Origin: Agarophyton chilense
Taxonomy: Eukaryota; Rhodophyta; Florideophyceae; Gracilariales; Gracilariaceae
Assembly: GCA_030374765.1 (NCBI GenBank)
Contig: JARGXX010000044.1
Location: 62,001-126,000, forward strand
Reading direction: 5' to 3'
Length of the DNA stretch: 64,000 nt
The position numbers and the translations under genes were made by a program. The notes under the pieces are model-generated. The model searched no databases and was not told where the DNA came from. It was given only the letters and a program-made list of their open reading frames with translations. Shown here piece by piece: positions 34,201 through 46,978 of the stretch. The stretch's first letter is position 1, and each line of letters opens with the position of its first letter.

Positions 34201-37200
34201 TCCGACCAAGTAATGGTCGCGATTAACCCTTGTTCTCGTCCGGTTTCATCACGTCCAGGTCCCTTCTACTCGGCCTGGATCCGCGACAAGTAATCGGGGG
34301 CCCCATTGGCGACTCCCGGGCGGTATTTGATTTCAAACTCGTACTCCGCAAATAGGTCCAGCCACCTTGCCAACCTTCCATGCACATCCTTCTTCCGGAA
34401 GGCATACTGAAGGGCCTGGTGATCGGTAAGAACCGTGAAGGGGACTGACGACAGCAGGTACACCCGAAACTTCTTCAGGGCGAACACAACTGCCAATGCC
34501 TCCCTCTCACAGGTAGCATAGTTCCTCTCCGCAGGCGTCATAGACCTAGACGCGTACTGGATGGGGTGCACTTTCCCATCCTCTTTCTTTTGGCTGAGGA
34601 CAGCCCCCAATGCCACACCCGAAGCATCAGTCTCGACAATGAAAGGAGAGTCGAAGTCGGGAAAGGTTAGCACCGGCGGCGTCGTCATTTTCTTTTTGAG
34701 ATCCTCAAACGCGACCTGCATCTCGGGGTTCCACTCGAACTTCTTCTTCGCCGAAGTGGCGGCATGCAGCACCGCCGAACTCTTGGCGAAGTCTCTGATG
34801 AATCTTCGATAGTACCCCGCCAGACCAAGGAAGCTCCTGAGCTCTGTCTTGTTTCTCGGGACGGGGGCCTCCACAATGTCGGCGATCTTATCAACGTCCA
34901 CCCGGATGCCGTTCCCATCAATCACATGGCCAAGGAGTTTGATCTCAGATTGTGCGAAGCTACACTTCGTCACCTTCACCTTCAAACTAGCGAGACCAAT
35001 CCTGCGGAACACCTCCCGACAATGGGCCAGGTGCTCATCCATCGTCTTGGAGAAGATGACGACGTCATCAACGTACACCATAACGAAGGGCAGGTCCCGC
35101 AACACCTCATCCATCATTCTCTGAAATGTAGAGGGGGCATTCATCAGCCCGAACGGCATCACCTCAAACTTGTAGGTGCCGTAACGACAGACGAACGTCG
35201 TCTTTTCTTTGCAGGCCTCCGACATGCAGACCTGCCAGTAACCTGTGAAAAGGTCTAACGTCGTGAAGACCTTCGACCCAACGAGGTCGTCGAAGATCTC
35301 TTCAATCTTCGGGAGAGGCCAGCGGTCTGGCTTCATCACCCGGTTCAGCTGTCGGTAATCAACGCAGAACCTCGGATTGCCATCCTTCTTGGTCGCTATG
35401 ACCACTGGAAAGGACCAAGCAGAGCTGGACGGGGTAATGATTCCCGTCTTCAATAGCTCATTCACTTCTTTCCTGATCACGGCGTTGTGCCTCGGGGGCA
35501 TCCTTCGCACCTTTGAGTAGAGCGGCTTCTCGTCCGTCAGCTCAAAACTGTGCTTAACGGGCACATCCGCTGGACTGAGATCGCCACTACTCCAGGCAAT
35601 AATGTCGGTCTCCTTCAGGGAGTCCGTCATCTGCTTCTGAACGTCTGGGCGCAGGTGCGCCATCTTCGAGGACAACAACGCCGACCGTGCACTCTCTTCG
35701 TCTTCCCCTGACGATGGGACGTCTGAATCGACGCCCGCCAGGTCAGGCTCATGAGGCTCCCTGTCGAGTACTGCTAGTACCAACTCCGACTCGCTCTCTG
35801 ACTCGCCCGCTGAGCCGGAACTGGAAGATCCAGACTCAGCGGGAAACACATCCGGTTCCGAGTCGTCCGGCGACACAAAGTCCTCGCAATCGGTGCGAGC
35901 TCCGTCCACCACCGGTGGCTCATTGTACAACTGCAACAGGACTTGTTCCGCCCCGATCATGAGGCTCACCTGCCGTCTGCTAAAGTCTAGCTGAGCTTGC
36001 AGGGCCTCGAGGGTCGGGCATCCAATTATCACATCGAACGGCGTATTCTTCACCACCAAAAAGTCCAAGGGGACTCCCATCTTCCCAAATGAAACTGAAA
36101 CTCCGTTCACGCAACCCAGAACGTCTGCGGCACTCCCATCGGCCACCGTCACCCTCCTGCTCGTCGGCGAGGGCGTCAGGGTCAAATGGTCACACATCTC
36201 CCAGTACAGGAGGTTCGACACTGCCCCCGAATCCAAGAGGGCATTGGCGTCAGTTCCGTACAGCTTGATGGCCACTACCTTCAGGCGAAGTGGTAGGCTA
36301 GTGGCATGGAGGACGGAAGCGTGCCTTATCGGAACTTTCCCCGACAATGGGTGCTTCAACCGCTTCCTTGCCTCATCGGCATCCCCACGCAACAACTGGC
36401 CAAAGCTTAGGCCAGACGAGGCATGAGCCAACTCGGCCATCACATTATACTTGCCCACCTGGTCCTGGAGGCCTTGTGCTGTCCCTTTGCCCTTCTTCGG
36501 TTTCCTCGATTTCTTCTTGCCCTTCAGGGCAGCAACCTTGCGAAAGGCTCCACGGCTCTTGTTAACCAAGGCATCAATGTCCATGATTCCAGTCCGGGGC
36601 TGCTTCGGTAGGGCCTCACCGTCTGCGTTCCTCTTCGCTGCGGCGACCACATCTTTCACGGCCGGAGCTTCCTGTACCACGGCCACATGATCTTTTTCTT
36701 CATTCTTCTTGATCTTCAGTCCTTCTGCGGATTCCGACTTCACTCCACTGAACCCAACTGCTCGCTTCTCTTCCTGCTTCGATTTAGACCAACAGGTCTC
36801 TTCCTGATGGCCAAACTTGCCGCATCGTCTACACCTCGTATTACAGTGAGAGTTAGATGGGCAGCGGTTCGCTCCATGACCGGGCTTGTTGCAGTAACTG
36901 CAAGTCCAGCCCTTGTCAGATAATCCCGATGTACCCTCGAACTTTTTCCTCACGAGCATTGTCAGCTCTTCGAACTCTCCCGCCAACTGGTCCACCTTGC
37001 TCTCCAACTGCTGTGCAGTTCCGGACGGAGCATCGGCACGGCGGAGTATCTTCCTCGTTGGCACCTGAGGTGAGACACTAAGATCAGGCGGAGACAAAAA
37101 TGCCTTCGGCCGCTTTCGTAATCTCTTATAGCCTTTTTCAACGACTGATAGTCATCCGGAGCCCGAACATCACGAACTGCGCCATGTGTGTAACGGCGGC

Positions 37201-37638
37201 GACTGCGTTGCAAAAAAGTCCAAACGACGCGGTTTCGTTGAACCCAACTCTTTTTTAGAGAGCTTCTAACTGCAAAAGCGACCTCTGAATATCGGCAGGG
37301 TCGAGTCGTCCGGAAACGGCCTCATGAACTTCATCTTCCGGCTTTGGAGTCCGTTTGAACTCCGTATTCATCCTAGCCTTTACAAAACCGTAATTGCTCG
37401 CTGCACTAGTGAGACTGCCATCAACAGCGAAATTGCGGTTGTAGAATTCAAACGCGTCACCCTCGAGGTGGCATAACAGCTGCACTGCCCGATCCTCGTC
37501 GGACTTGCCTAGGGTGACAAAGTTTTCGTACGCAAAGAAAAAGCGCGCAACATCTGAAGTTGCCGCGCCATCGAACACAACATGTACCTGTGAGGACTGC
37601 CATTTTTCTCTCGATGTCAGACCTTGGATGCGGTACCA
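31296..37638 (-). mobile_element. Gypsy internal region, copy 2
   Basis: Same parts as copy 1: gag (37,689-37,255), knuckle-protease-RT-RNase H frame of 943 codons (37,097-34,266), integrase N-part (34,193-33,651) and integrase C-part (33,539-32,913). Roughly 1 percent different from copy 1 and only about one base per thousand from copy 3. It has one or two more breaks than copy 1, and these are shared with copy 3, which shows common descent after the array formed or in its source. Confidence 0.9.
32576..32873. repeat. 57-bp tandem repeats, copy 2
   Basis: Same array as at 26,053-26,350, shifted by 6,523 bp, with the same number of units. Confidence 0.9.
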
Positions 37639-37818
37639 TGAAAAGCGCTTGTCTGTAGGGGCAAGCGTATCCTTTTCTTTTCTTCCCACTGTTGCCTACC
37701 TTTTTCCTTAAGAGCCGCCGCCGCTCTCGCGCCTCTAAAATATCGGGCGCGAGCGGCGGCGAGCTCGTTATGCACTACGTCGACACGTGTGGCGCATGCG
37801 CGCTACACGTGCCCGACA
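37639..37818 (-). repeat. LTR 3 (shared by copies 2 and 3)
   Basis: Appears identical to LTR 2 and LTR 4. It is the 5' LTR of copy 2 and the 3' LTR of copy 3, with a primer site on its left and a polypurine tract on its right. Confidence 0.95.
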
Positions 37819-40800
37819 CGGTCCCCCCCAAAGCCTGCGCCACCGTGGCACAGGACAATTGGAAGGAACCGCCAACCTCCAGCCCGCACTGTCTGCTGGA
37901 GCAACCGCGCACTAGTATCTTGCGCGCGTCGTCGCTCCCCACTTTCCTCTAAGCTCAACCACCGCGCAACCCACGACTGCTCCACCTTCTCCCGTCCTTT
38001 ACGGCGGCCCCCACAGCTTCCTTACTCCTTCCTCCCCACGATGCCGCGACGCGCGATGAACGCCCGTAGTCCCCATGCCCCAGCGCCGCCGGAATGAGAG
38101 ATAGCTCCGGTAACTCTTAAGCTTCCGAACGGGGTGGCGCAGGGCGACAAGGGTCGACTGCGGGCTGCCTACAGAGCGCGCCGCAAGGCCTCGCGCCAGG
38201 AAGAGAGGTCTAGGAGCAGTGAGCAAGACACCTCGACTCCTGTCTCTCCTTCCTTCAATCCGGTAAGTCCGAGGACTACATCGTCCTCCAGGCAGCCTAC
38301 CAAACTCCTTTTTTTTGACCGTGCATCAGCATCCGCGTGCTTGCAACCAAAAGCATCTTCGAGAAGGGCATAGGTGCAAAGGTACCTCGCAACTCTCTGA
38401 ATCTCGAGCATTCCAACCGACAGCTCGATCTTCAGCTTCCTCTGCACAAGGTCGTGAAGAACCGCATGCTGACCACAGTGGTCATTCACCCGCGCAGCGG
38501 CGGTCTACTACTGCCCAAATGACGGCCGCTGGACCAACGCGGAGCGCAAAGAATTCTCGTGCGTCAGCCTCATCGACGCGGGGTTACCCTTCGCCCAATG
38601 TGAAACGGGTGGCAACGGCCAGTCATCACCTGAACATAATCTCTGTCCGTGCCAGTACTTGCGACACCTCTTCTCTTCCTGTAGTTCCAATGACGCAGCT
38701 CCACCCGCCACCTCCGTCACCTGTAGAAATATCAAAGTCTATTTCTTCTCCCACCCGTCAACCGCTTAATCTTCTACGGCACTGAGCGGTATCTTCTAGC
38801 CTCTGCAAGGAGTTCTTTCGACTCTGCGGAGGGGAGCATCCCTACGTGACCGAGATAAGAGAACTTTACACACCCTGTCATCACTAGTCCGCCTTTCTTC
38901 AGCTTGAATCTAGTCTCAAATTTTCTTCGGCTTTAGCTCAGCCTTATGCGTCCTAAAGATTCTTCTTCTCTAACGTTCCATGGCTTTTCCACCTTCACTT
39001 AGGTTCGGACCCAACTTCTTTCTTCTTCTGCTGTTTCGGCTCGTTAATGTTCTCTCGGGTTTGAGATTCTTTCTTCGCTGCACGCTGGGCTTGTCCACCT
39101 TCACTGAGTTTCGGATCCAAGCGTCATCTTCGCCTGCGCTTCATGGCTTGTCTACATTTACTTAGGTTCGGATTCCAGGTTCTTCTTCTTCCGCGCTTTA
39201 TGGCTTGTCCACCATCACTTAGGTTCGGATCCAAGCTTCTTCTTCTTCCGCGCTTTATGGCTTGTCCACCATCACTTAGGTTCGGATCCAAGCTTCTTCT
39301 TCTTCCGCGCTTTATGGCTTGTCCATCATTACTTAGGTTCAGATCCAAGCTTCTTCTTCTTTCGCGCTTCGTGGCTTGTCCGCCTTCACTTAGGTTCGGA
39401 ACAAAGACCTTCGACCACTTCTCTTCCTACCGGTGCTACTGACTTCCACAGTGAACCGGTCCGTGCTTCGCGCTGCAGCAGCACGAGACGGGCGACACTG
39501 GTCTCTGCAGGTGCAGAGGCTGACATCTGTACGTCTTCAGCCTCCTCGCGTGTATGGCACTGCGAGTGACCCGCCCGGTCGAGGACTGCAGCTCGTAGCG
39601 CGGATGAGCAGCTTTCACAACCCTGCATCGGCCATAGTAGTAGGAGTCGAAAGCGGGCCACTCCTTGGCCTTGTTGAACGCCGGACCGTGCGCTACCAGC
39701 ACTTCTTCTCCCACCACGTACTTCTCGATCTTCCCCTTCGTCAGCGGGGGGTTGCTGGATCTCGCAACCATCATTGACCGCTCTCCGCTCATGCCCAAGA
39801 CCTCCAGTGCTCTTTGGCTCGGAGTGGCGCAGGGCAACAGTGCCACGGCATCCGTCGCCATCATGCGGGGGCGAACCCCGTACAATAGCTCGAAAGGAGA
39901 CGGCACCACCCCTCGGTCTCTCCTACGATACCCGTACAAGACGCTGGGCAGGGCCTCTTCCCAGTCCAGCGTTCCTTGTAATACGATCTTCTTCACCGCG
40001 CCTTTGATCGTCCCGACCATCCTCTCCGCCCTACCGTTTGCCATCGGGGCATAGGGGAGCACTGTCCTCCAAGATATCCCGTGCTTCTTATTGAACGCCT
40101 CGACAACACCCGCCGTGAACGCATTCGCGTTATCAGAGACAACCGTGCGAGGAGGGCCAAATGGACGAACTATTTATTCCTTCACAAACTCGACCACCGT
40201 GTCTGCGACCGAGGTTTTGGTGACCCGTGCTATGGGCCACCCATTCAAGTGCTCCACCGCGATGATGAGGAACTTCTTCTTCCCCTTTGACGCTGGAAAC
40301 GGACCTGCGAAGTCCAGGGAGACCGTCTCGAAGAGTCCGCTGACAGGGGCGCGGAGGTTAGTGCGATAGGTGGGCAGCCTTGCCGCCCTCTGACACTGGT
40401 AACATCCACGCACGTACGAGGTCACGTCCTTGAGGACGCCCGGCCACCAGAACCTTTCCCGGATGAATCTCCATGTCGCAGCGACATCACAGTGACCAAT
40501 GTCATCATGGAACATCTGAATCACTTTTCCACGCTCCCCCATCGGTGGGACGGCGCGGAGATTTCCGGCCTCCCTGTGAAACAAAGTGTTGTTCCACAAC
40601 ATGAACGACTTCGCCCTTCTACGGACGGCTCTCCTTGCGTCCGCATCTTCTTCGTGCACGAGGGCCCCGGAGAGAAACCTCGCGACGTTTAGCAGCCCTT
40701 CTTCCAGTCCGTCCAAACGCGGGTCCGACCAAGTAATGGTCGCGATTAACCCTTGTTCTCGTCCGGTTTCATCACGTCCAGGTCCCTTCTACTCGGCCTG

Positions 40801-43800
40801 GATCCGCGACAAGTAATCGGGGGCCCCATTGGCGACTCCCGGGCGGTATTTGATTTCAAACTCGTACTCCGCAAATAGGTCCAGCCACCTTGCCAACCTT
40901 CCATGCACATCCTTCTTCCGGAAGGCATACTGAAGGGCCTGGTGATCGGTAAGAACCGTGAAGGGGACTGACGACAGCAGGTACACCCGAAACTTCTTCA
41001 GGGCGAACACAACTGCCAATGCCTCCCTCTCACAGGTAGCATAGTTCCTCTCCGCAGGCGTCATAGACCTAGACGCGTACTGGATGGGGTGCACTTTCCC
41101 ATCCTCTTTCTTTTGGCTGAGGACAGCCCCCAATGCCACACCCGAAGCATCAGTCTCGACAATGAAAGGAGAGTCGAAGTCGGGAAAGGTTAGCACCGGC
41201 GGCGTCGTCATTTTCTTTTTGAGATCCTCAAACGCGACCTGCATCTCGGGGTTCCACTCGAACTTCTTCTTCGCCGAAGTGGCGGCATGCAGCACCGCCG
41301 AACTCTTGGCGAAGTCTCTGATGAATCTTCGATAGTACCCCGCCAGACCAAGGAAGCTCCTGAGCTCTGTCTTGTTTCTCGGGACGGGGGCCTCCACAAT
41401 GTCGGCGATCTTATCAACGTCCACCCGGATGCCGTTCCCATCAATCACATGGCCAAGGAGTTTGATCTCAGATTGTGCGAAGCTACACTTCGTCACCTTC
41501 ACCTTCAAACTAGCGAAACCAATCCTGCGGAACACCTCCCGACAATGGGCCAGGTGCTCATCCATCGTCTTGGAGAAGATGACGACGTCATCAACGTACA
41601 CCATAACGAAGGGCAGGTCCCGCAACACCTCATCCATCATTCTCTGAAATGTAGAGGGGGCATTCATCAGCCCGAACGGCATCACCTCAAACTTGTAGGT
41701 GCCGTAACGACAGACGAACGTCGTCTTTTCTTTGCAGGCCTCCGACATGCAGACCTGCCAGTAACCTGTGAAAAGGTCTAACGTCGTGAAGACCTTCGAC
41801 CCAACGAGGTCGTCGAAGATCTCTTCAATCTTCGGGAGAGGCCAGCGGTCTGGCTTCATCACCCGGTTCAGCTGTCGGTAATCAACGCAGAACCTCGGAT
41901 TGCCATCCTTCTTGGTCGCTATGACCACTGGAAAGGACCAAGCAGAGCTGGACGGGGTAATGATTCCCGTCTTCAATAGCTCATTCACTTCTTTCCTGAT
42001 CACGGCGTTGTGCCTCGGGGGCATCCTTCGCACCTTTGAGTAGAGCGGCTTCTCGTCCGTCAGCTCAAAACTGTGCTTAACGGGCACATCCGCTGGACTG
42101 AGATCGCCACTACTCCAGGCAATAATGTCGGTCTCCTTCAGGGAGTCCGTCATCTGCTTCTGAACGTCTGGGCGCAGGTGCGCCATCTTCGAGGACAACA
42201 ACGCCGACCGTGCACTCTCTTCGTCTTCCCCTGACGATGGGACGTCTGAATCGACGCCCGCCAGGTCAGGCTCATGAGGCTCCCTGTCGAGTACTGCTAG
42301 TACCAACTCCGACTCGCTCTCTGACTCGCCCGCTGAGCCGGAACTGGAAGATCCAGACTCAGCGGGAAACACATCCGGTTCCGAGTCGTCCGGCGACACA
42401 AAGTCCTCGCAATCGGTGCGAGCTCCGTCCACCACCGGTGGCTCATTGTACAACTGCAACAGGACTTGTTCCGCCCCGATCATGAGGCTCACCTGCCGTC
42501 TGCTAAAGTCTAGCTGAGCTTGCAGGGCCTCGAGGGTCGGGCATCCAATTATCACATCGAACGGCGTATTGTTCACCACCAAGAAGTCCAAGGGGACTCC
42601 CATCTTCCCAAATGAAACTGAAACTCCGTTCACGCAACCCAGAACGTCTGCGACACTCCCATCGGCCACCGTCACCCTCCTGCTCGTCGGCGAGGGCGTC
42701 AGGGTCAAATGGTCACACATCTCCCAGGACAGGAGGTTCGGAACTGCCCCCGAATCCAAGAGGGAATTGGCGTTAGTTCCGTACAGCTTGATGGCCACTA
42801 CCTTCAGGCGAAGTGGTAGGCTAGTGGCATGGAGGACGGAAGCGTGCCTTATCGGAACTTTCCCCGACAATGGGTGCTTCAACCGCTTCCTTGCCTCATC
42901 GGCATCCCCACGCAACAACTGGCCAAAGCTTAGGCCAGACGAGGCATGAGCCAACTCGGCCATCACATTATACTTGCCCACCTGGTCCTGGAGGCCTTGT
43001 GCTGTCCCTTTGCCCTTCTTCGGTTTCCTCGATTTCTTCTTGCCCTTCAGGGCAGCAACCTTGCGAAAGGCTCCACGGCTCTTGTTAACCAAGGCATCAA
43101 TGTCCATGATTCCAGTCCGGGGCTGCTTCGGTAGGGCCTCACCGTCTGCGTTCCTCTTCGCTGCGGCGACCACATCTTTCACGGCCGGAGCTTCCTGTAC
43201 CACGGCCACATGATCTTTTTCTTCATTCTTCTTGATCTTCAGTCCTTCTGCGGATTCCGACTTCACTCCACTGAACCCAACTGCTCGCTTCTCTTCCTGC
43301 TTCGATTTAGACCAACAGGTCTCTTCCTGATGGCCAAACTTGCCGCATCGTCTACACCTCGTATTACAGTGAGAGTTAGATGGGCAGCGGTTCGCTCCAT
43401 GACCGGGCTTGTTGCAGTAACTGCAAGTCCAGCCCTTGTCAGATAATCCCGATGTACCCTCGAACTTTTTCCTCACGAGCATTGTCAGCTCTTCGAACTC
43501 TCCCGCCAACTGGTCCACCTTGCTCTCCAACTGCTGTGCAGTTCCGGACGGAGCATCGGCACGGCGGAGTATCTTCCTCGTTGGCACCTGAGGTGAGACA
43601 CTAAGATCAGGCGGAGACAAAAATGCCTTCGGCCGCTTTCGTAATCTCTTATAGCCTTTTTCAACGACTGATAGTCATCCGGAGCCCGAACATCACGAAC
43701 TGCGCCATGTGTGTAACGGCGGCGACTGCGTTGCAAAAAAGTCCAAACGACGCGGTTTCGTTGAACCCAACTCTTTTTTAGAGAGCTTCTAACTGCAAAA

Positions 43801-44161
43801 GCGACCTCTGAATATCGGCAGGGTCGAGTCGTCCGGAAACGGCCTCATGAACTTCATCTTCCGGCTTTGGAGTCCGTTTGAACTCCGTATTCATCCTAGC
43901 CTTTACAAAACCGTAATTGCTCGCTGCACTAGTGAGACTGCCATCAACAGCGAAATTGCGGTTGTAGAAGTCAAACGCGTCACCCTCGAGGTGGCATAAC
44001 AGCTGCACTGCCCGATCCTCGTCGGACTTGCCTAGGGTGACAAAGTTTTCGTACGCAAAGAAAAAGCGCGCAACATCTGAAGTTGCCGCGCCATCGAACA
44101 CAACATGTACCTGTGAGGACTGCCATTTTTCTCTCGATGTCAGACCTTGGATGCGGTACCA
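37819..44161 (-). mobile_element. Gypsy internal region, copy 3
   Basis: Gag (44,212-43,778), 943-codon gag/pol frame (43,620-40,789), integrase frames (40,716-40,174 and 40,062-39,436). It shares its frame layout with copy 2. About half a dozen differences private to this copy are packed into roughly 210 bp around 42,570-42,780 (the protease region), while the rest is almost invariant. That pattern suggests a short conversion tract from another family member. Broken to the same degree as copy 2. Confidence 0.9.
39099..39396. repeat. 57-bp tandem repeats, copy 3
   Basis: Same array shifted by a further 6,523 bp. The unit count has not changed, which fits a very recent expansion of the triplet. 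Confidence 0.9.
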
Positions 44162-44341
44162 TGAAAAGCGCTTGTCTGTAGGGGCAAGCGTATCCTTTTC
44201 TTTTCTTCCCACTGTTGCCTACCTTTTTCCTTAAGAGCCGCCGCCGCTCTCGCGCCTCTAAAATATCGGGCGCGAGCGGCGGCGAGCTCGTTATGCACTA
44301 CGTCGACACGTGTGGCGCATGCGCGCTACACGTGCCCGACA
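44162..44341 (-). repeat. LTR 4 (outer, 5' LTR of copy 3)
   Basis: The last LTR of the array. It is followed immediately by GTTAC (44,342-44,346) and then by the unit-2 continuation of the sequence found at 1,677 in unit 1. Confidence 0.95.
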
Positions 44342-44346
44342 GTTAC
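44342..44346. repeat. Target-site duplication, right (GTTAC)
   Basis: Partner of 24,588-24,592. Sequence after it resumes at the position equivalent to 1,677 of unit 1. Confidence 0.95.
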
Positions 44347-46355
44347 TGTGGCATGCTTTGCGTGAGGTCTATGAGCCGTCAGTCTGAAGCGCTTTATGAG
44401 TGCCGTTTGCGCCTAACTCAAGAATATCTCCTACTTATGTCGCTAGGAAAGGCCTGCGATTGTGCGCAAGATTTTGTTACAGCTGTGTGGCGCATTTTTC
44501 ATCTACGAAATTGTTTTCCTCCCCCCCATTTTCAAATCGCTAAAAGCCAGTAGACAGAATTCCGTCATTGTGGCGGGAAAAGGCCCAGTTATCTCAACCT
44601 CGTAGAAATGAGAGCAGCAGACTCGGTGGCTGCTTAAAGAGTGCTTTGGTTCGCACAAACTGCAGTTCGTTGCAGCATATTTCGCAGTTGCTCCGACACA
44701 GCATCGCTGCCGACAGCGGACAGCTTGGATTCGGATCACCGTCCAGTCTGATGGCACACAGGACTGACAGGAGCTGGGCGAAAACCGTGCTCGACGTCAA
44801 GGGCTCTATTTGTTACACATGCAACGATATTTTTTTCATGTTCCTTGATCACTCTTCGCGACCGGTCCTGTTTACGTTGTCTTTGAAATTGATCGGACAG
44901 ACCAGTTCATTCAGATCTTCGATTCATCGTCACACCGCTTTTAATACAATCAGTACGTGCACACTGCCGATTCTCTTATCGCTAGAAAGCAATGTTCTTG
45001 GAATAGGCACTCTTCCATACAAGAAACTTCATACTTTTTTTGAGTGATTGGCTGGAAGGATGCACAATGTCTGCACAGCGTTAAAGAACGTGACTGATTC
45101 ACTGGGAGTAGACTGCTCGGGACGGCTCTACGTTCCAAAACGTGAACCGAGTGCAATACGGATGGGACCCTTGATACAGATGTGAGAGTTCTGGGGAATG
45201 AAAATACCACCAATGCCGCCGTTTGAGTATTGACTTATTATTCAAACTGTGGCTTTCGTCTTCTGCATCAAGTGCGCACAAGTTCCTTTCTCCACACGGT
45301 GGCGACACCGTAAGCTCCAGCAGCACCCACGCGCAGCATGAAGGGCCAGATTGTATACTGAAGCTTGTGCCCCAAAAAAGTCTGAATTGTGCCCAGAATC
45401 TCTGTACTAATATGAATTGCAAACTGCATTAGCTGCTATGGTTGCGTAGCAGCTTATCATAAGTAGATATTTATTTTGCACTAAGTTTTCGTGGCAACAG
45501 AAATTTTAAGAGTAGAAGAGTTGTTCGTTGTTGAAAGGTACTTGTAAGAAAGCTTCAATAAATGGTTGAATATAGACCCGAGATTAAGACTAACAACCAA
45601 AATGCAGTGTAATAAGACATCTTAAGCTCTGAAATGCCGAGAGGCTCCCGCGGTAGCACTTGCCCAGCACGGAATCTTGTTTCGTCGCTTCATTCTTGCA
45701 CGCTCAACGCCGTGCTCTTTTGTTTCCCAACCCAAGGCCGACTGTTTCTACGCGATCATCATTGACATGGTGTATTCAAAAGTCTTCTGTTTCTTTCACT
45801 GCACTCTGATAGAACTTGGCTTGGTCTTCATGCATCACACAATGATACAAGGCCTTTGTGCAAGGATGCGGTTGTAAGTTGAGCTTCGGACATGTTGTTG
45901 AAGTTCATACGTGTGCAGTGTGGGGAGCGATCTCAACACAAGAAATAGTCGGCACAAAGGGTCTGCCTGGAGCTCTCGGAAGAGCTCCGAGGATAACGTG
46001 CCGGATTTATATAGGGATACTATGCGACCTTCCGGACACTTAAGGTGACGTACTGGTTATGTCAATCTGTACGTCACTGATGGATGTTGTACGTGTTTCA
46101 CAGCGGTACAGCGTATCGCTGGTGCCTGTGGCATAGATAGACATGGGCATTGCGATATTGTTTAAAATTGTACAGGTACTCAACTCAATTCTTCAAAACG
46201 TACCAGATCGGGGCACTCTGTAGTGCAGTGGAGAGAAGAGAATAGCTTCAGTAGCGTTACTGCGTCGGGGTGAGCACCAGTGGGCTGGGTGCTGGTTCTA
46301 AACGGTTGGATGAAATGCTAATACATTGTAGTGGTTGGCAGGTAATGCGATGCTA
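44347..46355. other. Anonymous DNA of unit 2 (equivalent of 1,677-3,685)
   Basis: Nearly base-identical to unit 1. Apart from the 53-codon ORF listed separately, no gene or RNA is recognised. Confidence 0.5.
45268..45429 (-). CDS. Small ORF, 53 aa (unit 2 copy)
   Basis: Same frame as at 2,598-2,759, with ATG at 45,429 and TGA at 45,268; no difference seen between the two copies. It would encode a one-helix protein with a basic C-terminus. Conservation here says little, because the whole neighbourhood is almost identical between units. Confidence 0.35.
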   Translation of the reverse strand: MQFAIHISTEILGTIQTFLGHKLQYTIWPFMLRVGAAGAYGVATVWRKELVRT

Positions 46356-46542
46356 GGCTACTATCTTGCATCGTGAGCGCTTGCACAGGAATGCGGCGGC
46401 TGCTCCAACAGGAAGACAGCGTTGGGCATGAGCACAGGATTTGTCAAGTCGAATGTGAATGTCGGCTCCGAAACGAATTTGGACCACAGCTATTGCTTTT
46501 TTGTCGCTCTTGAGACCGTTACCATCAAAGCTCGGCCGGGGT
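46356..46542 (+). repeat. Outer inverted-repeat arm, left (unit 2; partner missing)
   Basis: Equivalent of 3,686-3,872. The reverse-complement partner present in unit 1 at 7,411-7,604 is absent from unit 2 because different DNA begins at 49,963. Confidence 0.7.
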
Positions 46543-46978
46543 ATTCACGTGCTAGATGAAGATGATGCCACTGCAAGCTGGGCGCGAGGTACATGGGCCT
46601 TTTATTTGAAGGATTTCTGGTGCCCTCTGGGCGCGTCATTCCGTGTCCTGAGAGAGAAAATATTCGAACAACAACGGCCTGCAGATGCAGGGGTTGCCGC
46701 TTCAATTGTTCACCTTCAAGTGGGGTGGGTAAGGTGAACAATTCTGTTGCCGGCGTGGACTCCCGCCATTCTGACAGAGTTTCGAACCACTCAACATGCG
46801 TCCGCCACTCGGAGCAAAATCTTTCCAAGAAATAATTGCCATTCACAACGTAACAAAAATATAGCAACGCTACTATGTTTAGGACAGCTCGCTTCTTCTT
46901 TGTTATCGTGTGGTGTGGACTACATCACCCTTTCCTGTGATTTCGTGACCGAGGTTTCTTTCTCCGTCTTTTGAGGAC

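Larger units (their letters stand above)
24593..44341 (-). mobile_element. Tandem triplet of one Ty3/gypsy element (LTR-int-LTR-int-LTR-int-LTR)
   Basis: The four LTRs start at 24,593, 31,116, 37,639 and 44,162, each 180 bp and spaced exactly 6,523 bp apart. All three internal regions read on the minus strand, so the rightmost LTR is the 5' one. Only the outermost LTRs are flanked by the GTTAC duplication, and the inner junctions pass directly from LTR to primer site or polypurine tract. Such arrays are known outcomes of unequal recombination between LTRs of one inserted copy or of integration of a multimeric circle. Copies 2 and 3 are almost identical and share differences from copy 1. LTR1 differs from LTR4 at about 3 of 180 bases, so the insertion is young. 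Confidence 0.95.

Noticed and set aside
24593-44341. Array as a pure assembly duplication artefact
   Set aside because: Copies carry their own differences, LTR 1 differs from the rest, and the target duplication matches an empty site. Long-read confirmation is still desirable.
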